A stretch of 64,000 nucleotides of DNA. Source: Exophiala sp. HKRS030 (taxonomy: Eukaryota > Ascomycota > Eurotiomycetes > Chaetothyriales > Herpotrichiellaceae). The notes below the pieces were generated by a model. It ran no database searches. It was not told the origin of the DNA and worked only from the letters and a program-made list of their open reading frames with translations. A program made the translations under genes and the position numbers. The stretch spans positions 5,022,001 through 5,086,000 of the forward strand of contig JAHWDD010000004.1 in NCBI GenBank assembly GCA_023897205.1, written 5' to 3'. Shown one piece after another: positions 1 to 10,250 of the stretch; position 1 is the first letter of the stretch, and each line of letters opens with the position of its first letter.

Positions 1-121
1 GAGAGTGCAAGAAATGATCAAGAATGCAAAGAGTCTAGCCGAAATCACAAGCATAGAGAAAGATCTCGCCGAAGGTCGCATACCAGCCGGTGCAGCTGAT
101 GCAGATAGAATGGTGTCATAA
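1..121 (+). CDS. C-terminal end of a probable U2 snRNP A' (LEA1-like) protein, partial
   Basis: An open frame enters from the left edge and ends with TAA at 119-121, giving 39 residues that end in ADRMVS. The segment has the pattern of the C-terminal helix of the U2 small nuclear ribonucleoprotein A' family (QEMIKNAKSL, then EKDLAEGRIP), which follows the leucine-rich repeats and helps hold U2 B'' on U2 snRNA stem-loop IV. Only this tail is visible, so the name rests on a short motif and is tentative. It converges on the amidotransferase gene at 301-1246, with about 180 bp between the two stops. Confidence 0.5.
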   Translation, partial: RVQEMIKNAKSLAEITSIEKDLAEGRIPAGAADADRMVS

Positions 122-300
122 ACGATGTCGCGAGTGTAAAGACCAGGACGACACCTCGAATCTGTAGTGGTTGGCAAAGCATTCATGACCTTGTAACATA
201 GCGCCGCCAATCTATCAGGTTCTTCTCACACGAGCAGTTTGAAAATAAACCTTTACCGGCTATTCCCTCTTGCGTCCTTGAAACTCCGATCCTATGTATC

Positions 301-1246
301 CTATTTCTCAAGTAAGAATTTCCAAAATGCCTGGCTCACAATCAAACCATCGTGCGGCAAATCCACCTTCTTCATGTGTTCATTGTACGCCTCGTCATCA
401 AAGATGCCGGTGGCGTGTCGGGTATTGACGATTTCGTCCATGATTTCCTTGTTAAACTCAGGATGACCTTGGACGGTCAGCAGTCGTTTAGGTGAATACA
501 TGCCCTGTACTTTGCAGACGGGCGAAGATCCCAGCTCCTCGACGCCCTCTGGATAGAAAAAGACACAGTCACGGTGCATCTGGTGTATACGCTGAAACAA
601 CCCCAAAAATGTTAGTATATCCCGATCCTTTCGGCCAACATGGTTCGTCACCTGGGGGGCCAACACCCATGGACTTCACGTACCAATTTCTCGGTACCGA
701 AAAGTTCTTTTCCTCTCGGTGACAAATCGACCTCGTTCACCGCGGCCTCCCAACCTAAAGGATTCCTCCCGACTCCGGCCTTCAATGCCCTCCCCACGAT
801 CTGATGACCGAAGCAGACACCAATCACTCGAACCTTTGTTTCTGACAAGATCATTGCGGTGTATTCGACTAGTTTGTTGATCCATGGGGTATCGGCGAAG
901 GAGTCATGTTCTATCGACGAAGTTCCTTTGGTCAATATGACCCGGCCTCAAAAGAGAAGGGGTGGGATAGTCTAAAAGGGAGTGTTTCCTTACTCGAGCC
1001 GGTGATGAGAATGGCATCAATCGTATCAGGGTTGGGATACTTGTCAGGTTCCAACTCGACTTGCCATTTCGACACCTCGAATCCCGTCTCGGGATCTAAA
1101 TCTGGTCGACCCAAGGCCTTTGCGCCGGCTCGAAGCAAGAACTCGAATACGCCACCATACCCTTGAAACTTGGCCTTGGTTTTGGGCAACGGTGTGTCGC
1201 ATTCAAGGACGGCTATTCGATAAGGATGTTGCTTTTTCAAATTCAT
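301..1246 (-). CDS. Class I glutamine amidotransferase-like protein
   Basis: Three exons read leftward: 1246-994, 910-684 and 591-301. The introns are 911-993 (GTAAGG donor) and 592-683 (GTACGT donor, TTTCAG acceptor). The joined protein is a single GATase-1 domain: an N-terminal Rossmann-like half with ILITGS, the nucleophile elbow VCFGHQ with the catalytic Cys in exon 2, and the His-Glu pair in VQGHPEF in exon 3. The full Cys-His-Glu triad is therefore present. Fungal stand-alone proteins of this class resemble the GMP-synthase amidotransferase domain but lack a synthetase half; their substrates are mostly unknown. ATG at 1246 is the first in frame. No signal peptide is seen, so it should be cytosolic. 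Confidence 0.85.
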
Positions 1247-2116
1247 GGTATGTTATCGTAGGGGGGAAGAGAGAGAGAGAGAGAACACAGTGAAATGTCG
1301 AGGGAGGAATCGAATGTTAGAGCATCATCTTGGAGGCCAACTTGTTTTTATATGAATCAATGTCGATGAGAAAAGATGTGTTGGTCGTCTTTCTGTTTCC
1401 CTTATCTAATTCTATGGAGCCCATTTCATACGCCCTTGTCAAAGAAATCCGCCTCTTCATTCCGTACACGACAAATCAGTCATCCAATGGGCACCAATTG
1501 CGTGAGGAGCGGAATACGGATTTGAGCGCATCATAGGGCGTTGGGGGGCCGAACGAGCGGACATTCGAAAGTCCGCCTGAAGAAGCCCTAACGAGAAAGG
1601 TAAATAGGGCTCAAGCTACTCCCGCTTATGGGCTCTCACGGGCTTGGTTAAAAGGCCTATGACCCCAATAAAGACACCTACTGCGGAATACCGCAGCCTG
1701 ATTTGTCGGCTTGACCTCGCCAGGCTGCGTTAGGCCATTTCTTCAGTCGACTTCTTTGGAGGGGCATCGGGTTGCAGTACAATAAAATTGGATAACCGAC
1801 TACTCGGTTTTCTTGCATGGTCACAAGCACGACTTCGACCACCCGACTTATCGACACGAAGCAGTGCATGAAAGAGCCCTCTCTGCAGCAAACTTCCGGC
1901 AGAGGACGCAGATACGAAGGTCTTAGGTGAGATTCGCTTGGTGTTTCTTTTTGTCATCTCATCAGCCTCAAGTGGTCAACATTTCGTTCATGCCGCCTGG
2001 GACATTACTCTTATTCTCGGAAAGAACGACTCGAACTCCGAAACAGCTACTTGAGGCGGGAAGCCCTTACAGAGGACTTGCGGAGGCCCAAGGAGCACTT
2101 TCATGAGGAAGAAATC
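1247..2116. other. Intergenic, divergent promoter region
   Basis: The stretch separates the divergently read amidotransferase and DHA2 transporter genes and must hold both promoters. A short GA dinucleotide run lies near 1268-1284, directly upstream of the amidotransferase ATG. Short open frames on both strands have no recognisable domain. No RNA gene is evident. Confidence 0.5.
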
Positions 2117-4090
2117 ATGGCTGTAGCAAGACAGGACGTGGCACCTAGTCAACGAGGCAGTCTCGAACCACCGGGATCGGCCCAACCCTCCGAAGACACA
2201 CCATTGATCACCAGAGTATCGGCGGAGAAACCGTCCAACACTCACTTTCGAAATATACCACGCCCTCGCTTCATCGTTCTTTTCCTGAGCATAATGTTTG
2301 GCTGTACGATTGCCTTTTTCGACTCAACCCTCATGGCTTCGGCTCATCCAGTCATCACATCTTATTTCCATGCATCGAACGCGGCATCTTGGCTGAGCAC
2401 CGTGTTTTACCTGTCTTCAACGGTCTTCCAGCCGCTCTATGGTCGTGTATCTGACACCATTGGACGAAGACCAGTGGTTTTCTTCGCGGCGAGCATGTTT
2501 CTTGCAAGTACCGCGTGGTGTGGTTTTGCGGGTACCATTGGCAGTTTCATCGCTGCCAGAGCAGTCTGTGGTCTGGGAGCTGGAGGAGTAATGTCCATGT
2601 CGTCCATATTGACGAGTGACGTTGTCAAGATTGAATATCGAGGAATTTACCAAAGCTATTTCAACATGGTGAGTCCTTTGCCTTGTCCGTTACATTTGGA
2701 GGGGGTTCATCTGACAATGCCTACCTAGTCATGGGGCTTGGGTAATGGTCTTGGTGCCGTGCTGGGTGGACTGCTCTGTGACAAACTGGGTTGGCGAGCT
2801 GCGTTTTATGTCCAGCTCCCTTTCATCTTTACCTACGCTATATTGACATTGGTCTTTTGCCCCTCTGATCTGGGACCAAATCTGGCCAAGACTCAAGGCA
2901 AATCCATACGACAAGCATTCAAGACGTTCGACACTCTCGGGGCCATTACCCTCACCACCACCGTCACATGCCTCATCCTCGGAGTGAACCTAGGTGGAAA
3001 TGTCTTTACTTGGACACATCCGTTGGTCATCACCAGCCTTGTGCTCTTTGTCGTCGCGGCAGTCTCGCTGTACTTCGTGGAAAGAAAGGCTCAACTACCG
3101 ATGCTGCCCCTGAAATTCCTCTCCACAAGGCCAATGGGCAACTTGATGTGGATGAATTTCTTCGGTGCCATTGTCACGAACACGGTTCTGTTCAACGTCC
3201 CGCTATATCTTCAGGCCGTAAAGCAGAGCAGCCCTACCGCGTCCGGTTTGAACCTGCTTATTCTCTTGCTTGGCGGCACAGCAACGGCGCTTTTGTGCGG
3301 CCTGTACATCACTCTCACACGAAAGATGAAACCACCGATGGTCGTGGGCACGTTTATCATGCTCATGGGAGCGATATGTGTGACTTGTTTGTCTGCAGAT
3401 ACACCAACTTGGTCTGTTCCGTTTCTAATCCCGTTTTGTTCAATCGCACAAGGCCTTTCTTTCCCAGCAGCTACGATTGCCTCGTTGGCGTTGAACTCTC
3501 AAGACGAACAAGCCGTAGTGACGACTACTTTGGGTTTGTTGCGGAATTTAGGCGCGATTCTCGGAGTTGCCATTAGTAGTTGGATTCTTCAGAACGCGTT
3601 GCTCGTTTATTTGGACCGTCTAGTGACGGCTCCGGACGAACAGACCAAAGAGAACATCATCCGAGCAGTGAGAGAGTCGGTTCATGCCATCAAGAACTTG
3701 GATCCGGTACACAAAAGACAAGTCATCGAGGCGTACGCAAACAGTATCCGAGTCACTTTCTCCATGGGCATAGTCATCAGTGTGATTTGTATTCTGATGA
3801 TATGGCCTGTACATATCCCGAACTTGCAGCGTCAAGAAGATCTGGATAGGGCGACAACCACCGAGTACTCCGAGTCTGAGACTGAGTCGGAGTCGGAGTC
3901 GGAGGATGACGGGATTGAGGCAACGTTCGTAGGCAATTCGCCTACCGAACCTCTTTCACGTACAGCCACGGCTAGTTCGAGGAGGAGCAGGGCCGGTGCG
4001 TCTTCGACAGCTTCTGGATCAATCCCTAGAGGGTATGATCATCACAATCTTGAAAGGAGGCCTAGTTTCGACACTAGTTTTTCCATGTGA
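2117..4090 (+). CDS. MFS transporter, DHA2 (14-TM) family, Fnx1/VBA-like
   Basis: Exons 2117-2668 and 2729-4090 (intron GTGAGT...CTACCTAG) give about 637 residues. The upstream in-frame codon at 2051 is TTG, so ATG 2117 is taken as start. The protein opens with about 55 hydrophilic residues, then hydrophobic segments with the MFS signature GRVSDTIGRRP between TM2 and TM3 and motif C (GNGLGAVLGGLL) in TM5, which marks drug:H+ antiporters. The wording around SSILTSDVV resembles the Fnx1/VBA vacuolar amino-acid transporters, so export of amino acids or toxic compounds is inferred. The C-terminal tail of about 85 residues is unusual: an alternating Ser-Glu stretch (ESETESESESEDD), then Ser/Arg-rich sequence, probably cytosolic and phosphorylatable. 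Confidence 0.85.
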
Positions 4091-4120
4091 GAATTGAGAA
4101 GAAGATTCAATGACATGGCG

Positions 4121-4190
4121 TAGTATGGGCATAGCATAGCATGGTATAGGATAGAGTAACACAGCATGGGATAGCATAGCATAGTATGGA
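4121..4190. repeat. Imperfect ATAGCAT tandem array
   Basis: Just downstream of the DHA2 stop, the units ATAGCAT, ATAGTATG and ATAGGAT alternate for about 70 bp. This is a degenerate minisatellite in the 3' flank. It has no spacers of constant length, so it is not CRISPR-like. Confidence 0.6.
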
Positions 4191-4415
4191 GTAATATATT
4201 CTTATCAAGTTCCGATGAGCCTAGTCCGGATAGATGTGGATAATGCCATTGTGTATGGTATTTGATATGAGATATCAACCTTGAAGGGGAAGCAATACTT
4301 GAGGTATATTTGTTGACCTGTGATATATCTAGATTAATTCTAGTTCTTACGAAGTATGTACCATGTCAAACAAAACCCCATTGCCGCGGTATACACATGA
4401 TCATGATGATCCCTC

Positions 4416-4431
4416 ACCTAGGTACCTAGGT
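4416..4431. repeat. Perfect 16-bp palindrome of the TAGGTACCTA family
   Basis: ACCTAGGTACCTAGGT is its own reverse complement and lies about 10 bp beyond the stop codon of the pyruvate decarboxylase-like gene. Related palindromes occur at 38360-38371, 42022-42031 and 46540-46549, all outside genes. Confidence 0.6.
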
Positions 4432-4441
4432 AGCAAGTCAC

Positions 4442-6283
4442 CTAACCCAATTGCTCACCGGCCCTTTTGAAAACCACCCTGAACTTCTCGGGGACGTCAA
4501 ACTTGTCCATCCTAACGTCAACAAATCGTAGACCTTTTCCGGTACAAAATTCTTCAGAAGCCAACAGAGTATCCATTTCCCTCCAGGTACGTATCACGTA
4601 ACTTTTGATGGGATACTCGTCATCCTCGTCATGATTACGGTTGTCGTTGGTGGTGGTGGTGGTGGTGGTGGTGGTGCCATCGTCGTTTCTGTGCGGTTTA
4701 TTCGAAAATACAAATGGTAATTCCATGTAGTTCCAACAAGACAAATCATTATAATCTTCATTCATACCGTGGATTTGTCTCTCGTAAGCGTAACCCGAAT
4801 TGTTGATCAGGAAGATCGTCAGGTCCACGCGGTAACGTATGACGGTACTCAGCTCTTGTGCCGTCACTTGAAAACTACCGTCACCGTCTAGTAGTATCGT
4901 ACGACCACCGTTTCTTACGGTTTGCTGTCGAGCCAAACTGGCTCCCAACGCGGCGGGTAACATGTGACCTATTGAAAACCATTGTCCTGACGCGATGACT
5001 TGAGATCCAGTCGGTAGGACCAGATCACGACCACCTAGGATGGGTGTGGCGTTACCCAACAACACGACGTCGTCGGGTCGTAGGTACGGGTTGAGACGAA
5101 GGTAAAAGTTTGTCTGGTCGATCGGATCGTCGTCTGATTGACCGTCTTCGTTGGCTGTAGACGTAGATGCGGACGTCGGTCTCGGTCTCGGTACGACGGT
5201 TCGAAAGTCACCCAGTGTTGATACGTCCGGTTTGGAGAGTAGTGTCTTGTCGAGAAGTTTGGTCAGTCTGGGCAGTAGAGAGTGCAGATTTATCCTTGAC
5301 AAAGTCGTGCTGGTTCGCGTAGGCAAAGACAAATGATTCTTCCCCATTGTTATTGTCTTTTCCGGTTCCGGAACCACCTTCCAACCCAAGGTCTGAGTGT
5401 CTGAAAACATCGGTCCGAAGGCGAGTACCAAATCGGCTCCGTTCACGTACGGCATGGTATCGATCTGACCCACGGGACCGGAATGGACGCCGTAGTAGTT
5501 TCCGAGCGCGTGATCTACCATTCCACTTCCCGAAGGCATGCACAGCGTGGGTAATCCCGACCTCTTGACGAATTCGTTGACCTCTCGTCGGAGAGAGGGT
5601 GAACGTAACCCGTCACCGCTGTCGACCAGGACGAGGGGCCTTTTGGAACCGTACAACCTCCGGACGATGTCCGCGACGAGGGCGTCCTCGTCTCGAGCCT
5701 TGAATTCTTCCGTCGTCGTAAAACGATCCACCAACGGCACCTCCAGTCCCGCGGCGTCGACCTCCTTCGACACCATGTCACAAGGTAGTTCGATGTAAAC
5801 GGGTCGGGAATGTTCGAGGGCCGCGGCGACGGTACGATCAATGTCCTCGGGGGCCGTGGTTTCGTCACGGAGGTCCGTCTGGGCGACGGTGACGGGCCGG
5901 TGCATCTGAGCAAACACCCTTGGCCGGCCGTCTCCCAACGTGTGGTGTACGTTCGCCCTCGCATCCTGGAGGCGCCTTTGCGGCGTGCCGACAATGTGGA
6001 CGACGGGGACCGACTCGGAGAAACTCCCCGCCACCGCGTTGATGGCCGACAACTCACCCACGCCGTAGGTGGTGAACAGGGCCCCGAGCCCCCGGACTCG
6101 AGCGTACCCGTCCGCCGCGTACCCTGCGTTCAACTCGTTGCAGTTCCCGATCCATTTCACACCACTCGGGGGGAGGTGGTCGAGGGCCTTGAGCGTAAAG
6201 TCACCCGGGACACCATGGATGGCGTGTACTCCTTGTGAGCGTAGACGCTTGAAGAGATATTGTGCCAAGGGAATACGTGTCAT
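4442..6283 (-). CDS. Pyruvate decarboxylase-like thiamine diphosphate enzyme
   Basis: One uninterrupted 613-residue frame from ATG 6283. It shows the three-domain ThDP layout: catalytic Glu50 in GNCNELNAGYAADGYARV, the paired His113-His114 of NVHHTLGDG that distinguish the pyruvate/indolepyruvate decarboxylase branch, a central domain, and the cofactor motif GDGSFQ about 30 residues before the NN of FLINNSGYAYER. Non-oxidative decarboxylation of a 2-oxo acid to an aldehyde is expected, in the cytosol. It is about 50 residues longer than yeast Pdc1; the excess includes a low-complexity insert near residues 545-565 with nine consecutive Thr followed by an Asp/Asn-rich stretch, coded by an ACC repeat (about 4651-4678), and a Ser/Thr-rich linker near residue 375. 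The substrate could be pyruvate, phenylpyruvate or indolepyruvate. Confidence 0.9.
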   Translation of the reverse strand: MTRIPLAQYLFKRLRSQGVHAIHGVPGDFTLKALDHLPPSGVKWIGNCNELNAGYAADGYARVRGLGALFTTYGVGELSAINAVAGSFSESVPVVHIVGTPQRRLQDARANVHHTLGDGRPRVFAQMHRPVTVAQTDLRDETTAPEDIDRTVAAALEHSRPVYIELPCDMVSKEVDAAGLEVPLVDRFTTTEEFKARDEDALVADIVRRLYGSKRPLVLVDSGDGLRSPSLRREVNEFVKRSGLPTLCMPSGSGMVDHALGNYYGVHSGPVGQIDTMPYVNGADLVLAFGPMFSDTQTLGWKVVPEPEKTITMGKNHLSLPTRTSTTLSRINLHSLLPRLTKLLDKTLLSKPDVSTLGDFRTVVPRPRPTSASTSTANEDGQSDDDPIDQTNFYLRLNPYLRPDDVVLLGNATPILGGRDLVLPTGSQVIASGQWFSIGHMLPAALGASLARQQTVRNGGRTILLDGDGSFQVTAQELSTVIRYRVDLTIFLINNSGYAYERQIHGMNEDYNDLSCWNYMELPFVFSNKPHRNDDGTTTTTTTTTNDNRNHDEDDEYPIKSYVIRTWREMDTLLASEEFCTGKGLRFVDVRMDKFDVPEKFRVVFKRAGEQLG

Positions 6284-6884
6284 GGCATTCCATCGATGAT
6301 CAGATCAGGATCGAGCGTAAAACTTCCAGAGGTGATGACGCTGAAGAGGGTGAAGGGGAAAAAAAAAGAGAAAATGAGTCGGTGGAAATGCTCAAGAATA
6401 GTGCCTATGGAGTACAAGTTCATCAAATAATAGGGGGCCTTGTCACTATCACATTGTATGTAGCATCCTAGAGCTCCGCTCTTGAGAGTCGGGTAGAAAA
6501 ATGAAGTCTTACCGTGGTCCTTTCACACGCGGGTTGTGGATTGTGCTGTATGTCGCGGTGCTTACGTTGGTGGGGTTGAAAACGAAGATCCATGTTGTCG
6601 TTTTTGCTTTAGTAGGTACTTGCGACTATGGAGTAATATGTACTTCAGCGAGGTCCTATGATGCGAGGCTGTTTGATCTAGGGGATACACGTACACCTAT
6701 CTATATGAGTCTTAATGGTTGAGATGGGGTATATCATTAGATCCTTAACATGTATAATCCATGTTGTTGTTGTGGTGGTCTTTCATAGCCTCGTCGTTTC
6801 CATCCATCAATCATATACGGAGTATGTCTATGTACAAGCCTCAAAATGGCCAAGTAATGTCCAAAAATTCCATCGTCGGTCATG
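6284..6884. other. Intergenic region
   Basis: It holds the promoter of the pyruvate decarboxylase-like gene (right of 6283) and the 3' flank of the hemerythrin-like gene. A TACGGAGTA element lies at 6816-6824 with symmetric flanks (ATAC GGA GTAT). Short plus-strand frames here have no recognisable domain. Confidence 0.5.
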
Positions 6885-7415
6885 TCAGAACGGAAATCTC
6901 CTCATCTCGTCTTTGGTCCAATACCTTCTCATATTCTCAGCCTCGAGCTCCTTGACCTCTTCCTCCAAATGCGACCACAGCACCTTTGCGAAGGAATCCA
7001 TGATTTCCCTCACTTCTTCCCTTCGCAACTCTCGGTCTCCGCTTCTGCATTCCATCAGGTACGGACCCAATCTCTCCAGGCCCTTGTGCATTTCCTTGTG
7101 CTGTTCCTTGGCGAACCCTCTGGCTTTGAACCCGGGCATTTTCTTGCCCAGCACGGGGAACCAGTGAGCCTCTTCGATGTCGTGGTGACCTTCGAGGTGT
7201 TGACAAAACCGCAAGCCCAGATTGATCAATTGGCTCGGTTTGAGACGCGACCCCGGTGCCGTCCCGGCGTACAGTTGATCCCACGTCGACCGGAACATGC
7301 CGTGATAAAACTCCATTTCTTCTGCCAGGCGGTTGAAGAGTCTAAAGTCGGCCGCGGACAGTGGTGGCAGGACCGGGTCTTCGTCGGTGGTGGTGGTAGT
7401 AGAGGACTCGGCCAT
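6885..7415 (-). CDS. Hemerythrin-like HHE-domain protein
   Basis: A 176-residue intronless frame from ATG 7415. After a Thr-rich N-terminus (five Thr in a row) it folds as a predicted four-helix HHE bundle. The expected iron ligands can be seen: the first-helix His in EFYHGMF, the LEGHHDIEE pair, KEQHKEMH, and the last-helix His and Glu in WSHLEEEV. Such proteins bind a di-iron centre and O2, NO or iron; in fungi their role is mostly unproven, with stress or metal handling as inference. There is no targeting signal. It is read in the same direction as its neighbours but is separated by over 600 bp on each side. Confidence 0.88.
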   Translation of the reverse strand: MAESSTTTTTDEDPVLPPLSAADFRLFNRLAEEMEFYHGMFRSTWDQLYAGTAPGSRLKPSQLINLGLRFCQHLEGHHDIEEAHWFPVLGKKMPGFKARGFAKEQHKEMHKGLERLGPYLMECRSGDRELRREEVREIMDSFAKVLWSHLEEEVKELEAENMRRYWTKDEMRRFPF

Positions 7416-8017
7416 GGTGGAGGGTATATGTTGCTTTCGATACTCCGTATGACTTTGTCTTGTGATGGTGTGATGGTAACGATACCAAAGTCCTGATGTC
7501 GCCTGTCTGTGTTGAGACTAGAAAAGATGGCGATGGTTGGAAAATGAGATGGCAAGGGTCGGATCAACCACCAAAAATGACAGGGCTTACAAATGAAATA
7601 TACAAGTCAAGTATGTGAACTTTGTACTTACAGTAACTGTGGCGTCAGAAGCTGCGAGCATAGATTCTACGAAACATCTTTGTTAATGTCTCGAATGGGA
7701 GGCGAAGAAATTTCCCCAGGAGTCTATGGGTTAATTACCCAATTCCCAACTGCCGATATCCACAAGCCAACTTTACAGCGATTCGATAATGCTGAGCCGC
7801 CACAGCACGAATTTTATAGATATATATGTAGAGACATATTGGTTGTGATCTGTTCGGACTAATCCTCAGGTTCCCATACATATTCCTCCTTCTCGTAGAA
7901 CACTAGGTCAAATACAAGTATATTCCACAAGTCATCAGAATTCTATAGACAATTCTCTAGGTCATTCATCGCTCAATAACAAAGCTCCCAAATACTGCAT
8001 TCCAAGAATCATCACCG
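7416..8017. other. Intergenic region
   Basis: It contains the promoter of the hemerythrin-like gene, with a TACTCCGTA element at 7441-7449 (flanks A and T complementary) only 26 bp upstream of the ATG, and the 3' flank of the gene at 8018. No supported gene. Confidence 0.5.
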
Positions 8018-8878
8018 TCATGAAGCTCTCTGCATCTTTACTCGTTTTCTTTCTCTTATCCTTTTTTCGGTGGCCATGAATTCTCTGATCCCCACAGGTA
8101 TGTCGGCGAACAGCGCATCCTCATCGTCCGGCGCAGCAGGTGCCGTCCAAAGACCTTCGCTCCCACCGCCGTCTTCGTCCATACTGCCCGAAGCTTCATG
8201 GACTTCGGGTCTGGATAACCTCAACTTGGGATCCTCCGTCTGCCGATGATTCGGTGACTTTCTTGACTGAGCTTCCCGTACCCTCGCAGCCCACGCCTCC
8301 ACGTCGTCTCTGTAATCGTCCCACACGCAATGCACGCAACCACTCATGCAACAATTGTCCGGCTCGGCCGGTCTCGGGGGCACAGGAACCCCGTTGATGG
8401 TCCTCCACGTCGCGTCGGGTGTCTCTGAGGTGGTACTCTTGTAACCCGACCCTTCGATCGTGCCGAATAATTTCCTGGCTCTTGCTTGTACCGACTCGTC
8501 CTTTGTCGTCACAAACGTAGGCAGTGCACTATGGTCCGTGTGAGGGGCCTCGCGCATGGGCGAGGAGAGTAGGTCCGTGTAGAAATCACCTAGCGGCACT
8601 GCCTGGTGAGGTTGATCGGGAGCATGCTCGCGCCGTAGTTGGTTGGTTCCGGAGTGAAACGACCTTTGGCGGGGTAGAGACTGTGTGCTGTTGTTATTAC
8701 TGTGTGAGTGGACATTTTGGCCCCTCGCCTGTTTCGTCGCGCGACGTTGGTCGGTGGTAGAAGAAGAAGATAGCTGGCGGTAGCTAAGTTGCCTCCTCGA
8801 GATCTGTCGCAAGCATGAATTGCATACCCACCGACCTTGCGAGGTCAACAAAAGTTGGATAGCGCTATTGGCAGCCAT
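8018..8878 (-). CDS. Mitochondrial oxidoreductase-like domain protein (OXLD1 family)
   Basis: A 286-residue intronless frame from ATG 8878. The N-terminus is basic and Ser/Arg-rich (CLRQISRRQLSYRQLSSS), like a mitochondrial presequence. Around residues 170-200 lies the short Cys-rich signature of the oxidoreductase-like domain: PDNCCMSGCVHCVWDDYRDD, with CxxxGCxxCVWDxY as in human OXLD1 and its fungal relatives. The molecular function of this family is not established; the clustered Cys suggest metal binding or a redox role. The remainder is low-complexity with an acidic stretch and a basic C-terminal tail (EKRIRERKRVKMQR). Confidence 0.82.
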   Translation of the reverse strand: MAANSAIQLLLTSQGRWVCNSCLRQISRRQLSYRQLSSSSTTDQRRATKQARGQNVHSHSNNNSTQSLPRQRSFHSGTNQLRREHAPDQPHQAVPLGDFYTDLLSSPMREAPHTDHSALPTFVTTKDESVQARARKLFGTIEGSGYKSTTSETPDATWRTINGVPVPPRPAEPDNCCMSGCVHCVWDDYRDDVEAWAARVREAQSRKSPNHRQTEDPKLRLSRPEVHEASGSMDEDGGGSEGLWTAPAAPDDEDALFADIPVGIREFMATEKRIRERKRVKMQRAS

Positions 8879-9233
8879 CGTAGTAAGGGGTGTTTGTCAC
8901 TGCATCAAAGACACGTGTGTATGAAGATGGCGAAGAATTTATGTACTTTGCCAGAATACTCAGCACCTCGTCAAAATATATTGCCGGTCGAGATTCTATC
9001 AAAAAGCCGCACGCGGGCGATGTTCGGATGACATCATCGCTTAGATAACCCTGAGCCCCCCGGAGTCTGTTGTACATAGTCTTACAGAACCTCATGTAGA
9101 TGCGCAAGAAATCTTTGAACCGTGTGTCTTTCAACAAACACCGGCCGTTGAAAGAAATATTGATCTACCCTCGAGGTATTCAACAGACTACGGTGGCGAT
9201 TTCTTCAGGAAGTTCTGGGATTAATCTTGTACA
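8879..9233. other. Intergenic region
   Basis: Short spacer with the promoter of the OXLD1-like gene and the 3' end of the DUF829 gene. Nothing else is supported. Confidence 0.45.
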
Positions 9234-10250
9234 TCAAGCGGTTGACATCAATCTCTGTGTCTGTTCATCCATCGCAAACCCTTTTTCCACAGTATCGTTC
9301 ACCAATTGCCAATATCTCTGGGCGTCAACCGACACATGGTTCACATGTGCGCTGCCGATGAACTCTTCCAGACGGATCGATTCTTTCGAGTCGGCGTCTG
9401 ATGCCAATACTTCACACTTGCTGCTGGCTTCGGCGGCGTGGAGGACGATATGTTCGTGAGGGACAAGTTGATCGTCCTTGCTGAAAATGTACGTCCGAGG
9501 GATAGTCCTTTTAGATGGATTGAACCCAAGTCTATCCACAACGTGATCATGGTTGAAAAGGAACGGGCCCTCGGGATCATTCAAACACCGCCATATCTTG
9601 CTGGGCGACGACTCGACCAATCCGAGGTCGTTGAGAAGGGCACAACTGCCGATGACGGCCCATGCGACCGGCGTGGCTAGCAGTCGTTGACTCATACTTG
9701 CCTTGGGAAGAAATGACAAGGATGCCGTCACGGCCGTCTGCAAAGGTGGGCTCCCGTGAGGAGGAGACGAGTCCAACACCATTGCCGAAATGGGAATCTC
9801 GAGGGGCAAGTCTCTGGCGTCTGGCACAGACTCTATGTTCTCGCGATAGGCTTGTGCAAGCTGGACGACACTGTGGCAACCTCCTCCGGAGAAGGCGTGG
9901 ACGAGAATATGCGAATGTGGATTCTTCCTGATGGATTCTTTGACCGCCTCGACCGCAGGAGTCATGGCTTGTATCTGGAGCCTGTCCGGCCTGATGGTGA
10001 TATTCATGATGTTGTTTTGCAGCAGGAGGATCTGTGCTTCCGGGTACAGGAGTTGGTAATGGTGGAAGTATTTGGCTGCATGGCGTGCTGCCGCAAACAT
10101 CCACACACAACAGATGATCAGGGTTGGCTGTGCTTCGGACGCGGCGGCACCTGAGATCGAAGGGAGGGAGGGTGTTGATGTAGCTGGTGGTTCGTAGAGG
10201 TGTATGCCATTCCCCAGTTTCTCGAAATCCCAGAGCGGGTCTTTCAACAT
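9234..10250 (-). CDS. DUF829 / PaxU-like alpha/beta hydrolase-fold protein
   Basis: The frame is open from 10457, but ATG 10250 is preferred because the family begins with a short segment like DPLWDFEKLGNGIHLYEPP; this gives 338 residues. The domain shows LIICCVWMFAAARHAAKY, the strand-turn ILVHAFSGGGCHSV in the position of the nucleophile elbow, and a late IFSKDDQLVPHEHI followed by SAHVNH, matching Ser-Asp-His of alpha/beta hydrolases. The family includes TMEM53 and the indole-diterpene cluster protein PaxU, whose reactions are unknown. There is no biosynthetic cluster beside it here, so a stand-alone role is more likely. Whether the 69 upstream codons are translated cannot be decided. Confidence 0.78.
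   Translation of the reverse strand: MLKDPLWDFEKLGNGIHLYEPPATSTPSLPSISGAAASEAQPTLIICCVWMFAAARHAAKYFHHYQLLYPEAQILLLQNNIMNITIRPDRLQIQAMTPAVEAVKESIRKNPHSHILVHAFSGGGCHSVVQLAQAYRENIESVPDARDLPLEIPISAMVLDSSPPHGSPPLQTAVTASLSFLPKASMSQRLLATPVAWAVIGSCALLNDLGLVESSPSKIWRCLNDPEGPFLFNHDHVVDRLGFNPSKRTIPRTYIFSKDDQLVPHEHIVLHAAEASSKCEVLASDADSKESIRLEEFIGSAHVNHVSVDAQRYWQLVNDTVEKGFAMDEQTQRLMSTA

Noticed and set aside
4121..4190. Regular repeats that might suggest a CRISPR-like array
   Set aside because: Units are 7-8 bp and contiguous without unique spacers, in a eukaryotic genome; it is a minisatellite.
5515..6238. Long frames on both strands over the decarboxylase N-terminal half
   Set aside because: They overlap the clear ThDP-enzyme frame and are Ser/Arg-rich shadows.
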